Assembly (NCBI GenBank): GCA_050011095.1
Contig: JBEKJU010000211.1
Span: forward strand, 1 to 6,500
From: JBEKJU01 sp050011095
GTDB lineage: Bacteria > Desulfobacterota > Syntrophorhabdia > Syntrophorhabdales > WCHB1-27
Length of the DNA stretch: 6,500 nucleotides
Direction: 5' to 3'
Every line of letters starts with the position of its first letter. Within the stretch, counting starts at the first letter, position 1. Below are positions 6,022 through 6,500 of the stretch, in pieces. A model generated the notes under the pieces. That model worked only from the letters and a program-made list of their open reading frames with translations. It had not been told where the DNA came from and made no database searches. Made by a program: the position numbers and the translations under genes.

Positions 6022-6500
6022 TTGTTGCGCGACCGGCCCGGCGATTCTGACGCACAGGGGACGGCATCCGGTGACCGGACGACCGATCGAGCAGCAAGGC
6101 GTCAAGGCGCGCCTCGCGTCCTGAACCGGGACGGGCGGAACTCACTGCACCCCGACAGCGCGCCGGAGGGCGCTGAGACCGCGATTCCCGCGAAGGCGGA
6201 CGATATCGGTTCCGGGCGCGCCGATGCGATCCCTTCACGCCTTGCCCCGGTTGCGCCTTACATCTGGACCTTTTTCGCCGTCGCACTGATCACGCTCGTC
6301 GGAAAACTCTTCAGTCCCTTTTTCGACATCACCAACGTGACCCTTTTCTATCTCCTGCCCGTGCTTTTGAGCGCCGTCCGTTGGGGTCTCCGGCCTTCCC
6401 TCTTCGCCTCTTTCCTCGGCGTGCTGGCCTTCGATTTCTTCTTCGTTCCCCCTGTTCTCACCTTCGCCATGGGTGACATCAGGTATGTCTTTACCTTCGC
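6022..6500 (+). CDS. KdpD-like membrane sensor histidine kinase, N-terminally short (3' end outside window)
   Basis: About 159 residues are visible. After a hydrophilic, Arg/Asp/Gly-rich stretch of about 78 residues comes a DUF4118 membrane domain: a first helix near 80-100 (YIWTFFAVALITLVGKL), a second near 106-124, and a third ending in FDFFFVPP, a hallmark of KdpD, then FAMGDIRYVFTF. The kinase core should lie beyond the window edge. Classical KdpD has about 395 cytoplasmic residues before this domain (KdpD and Usp-like domains with a Walker-type ATP site); they are absent here. The TTG at 6022 is chosen for the GGGGAGGA (6006-6013) ribosome binding site 8 nt upstream; TTG at 6025 is equally in frame. 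No ATG, GTG or other TTG lies between there and the first helix. An ATG at 6014 overlapping the kdpE stop opens another frame that ends at 6124. The protein probably phosphorylates the adjacent KdpE-like regulator. Confidence 0.82.
   Translation, partial: MLRDRPGDSDAQGTASGDRTTDRAARRQGAPRVLNRDGRNSLHPDSAPEGAETAIPAKADDIGSGRADAIPSRLAPVAPYIWTFFAVALITLVGKLFSPFFDITNVTLFYLLPVLLSAVRWGLRPSLFASFLGVLAFDFFFVPPVLTFAMGDIRYVFTF

Overview
The window looks like a GC-rich (by eye about 60% G+C) Gram-negative bacterial chromosome. A sigma-54-like promoter, a Kdp-type two-component system and a stand-alone glycogen branching enzyme would suit a deltaproteobacterial (Desulfobacterota-type) anaerobe. That placement is inference; there is no rRNA or marker gene to fix the taxonomy. 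No phage, IS element, tRNA or CRISPR array is visible.

Left part (2-2446, + strand): the 3' part of a Fic-domain gene, whose N-terminus lies outside the window, is followed 12 nt later by a complete gene for a 535-residue phospholipase D superfamily protein with two intact HKD motifs. Each protein carries an extra domain of 110-150 residues, unrecognised and probably beta-rich. The two genes look co-transcribed and translationally coupled. This pairing of an AMPylase-type fold with a PLD-type phosphodiesterase is the best candidate here for an undescribed functional module.

Middle (2447-2965): the gap between the convergent PLD and glgB genes is not empty. On the minus strand there is a probable 23-codon gene for a tiny single-span membrane peptide, with a strong ribosome binding site and a sigma-54-like promoter at the right distance. 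Next come a long inverted repeat and two degenerate copies of a GC-rich repeat with a perfect 10-bp hairpin between them. The second copy runs up to the glgB stop codon.

Right part (2966-6500): glgB, a full-length 1,4-alpha-glucan branching enzyme, is on the minus strand. A 163-bp region with promoter-like elements facing both ways separates it from kdpE, an OmpR-family response regulator on the plus strand. The gene after kdpE is the start of a KdpD-like sensor kinase. It begins at a TTG codon and goes almost directly into the KdpD membrane domain, so it lacks the roughly 400-residue cytoplasmic N-terminal region of classical KdpD. GlgB builds alpha-1,6 branches in glycogen. KdpE and the kinase should form a two-component pair sensing K+ or envelope/osmotic state. 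No kdpFABC genes are in view, so their target is unknown.
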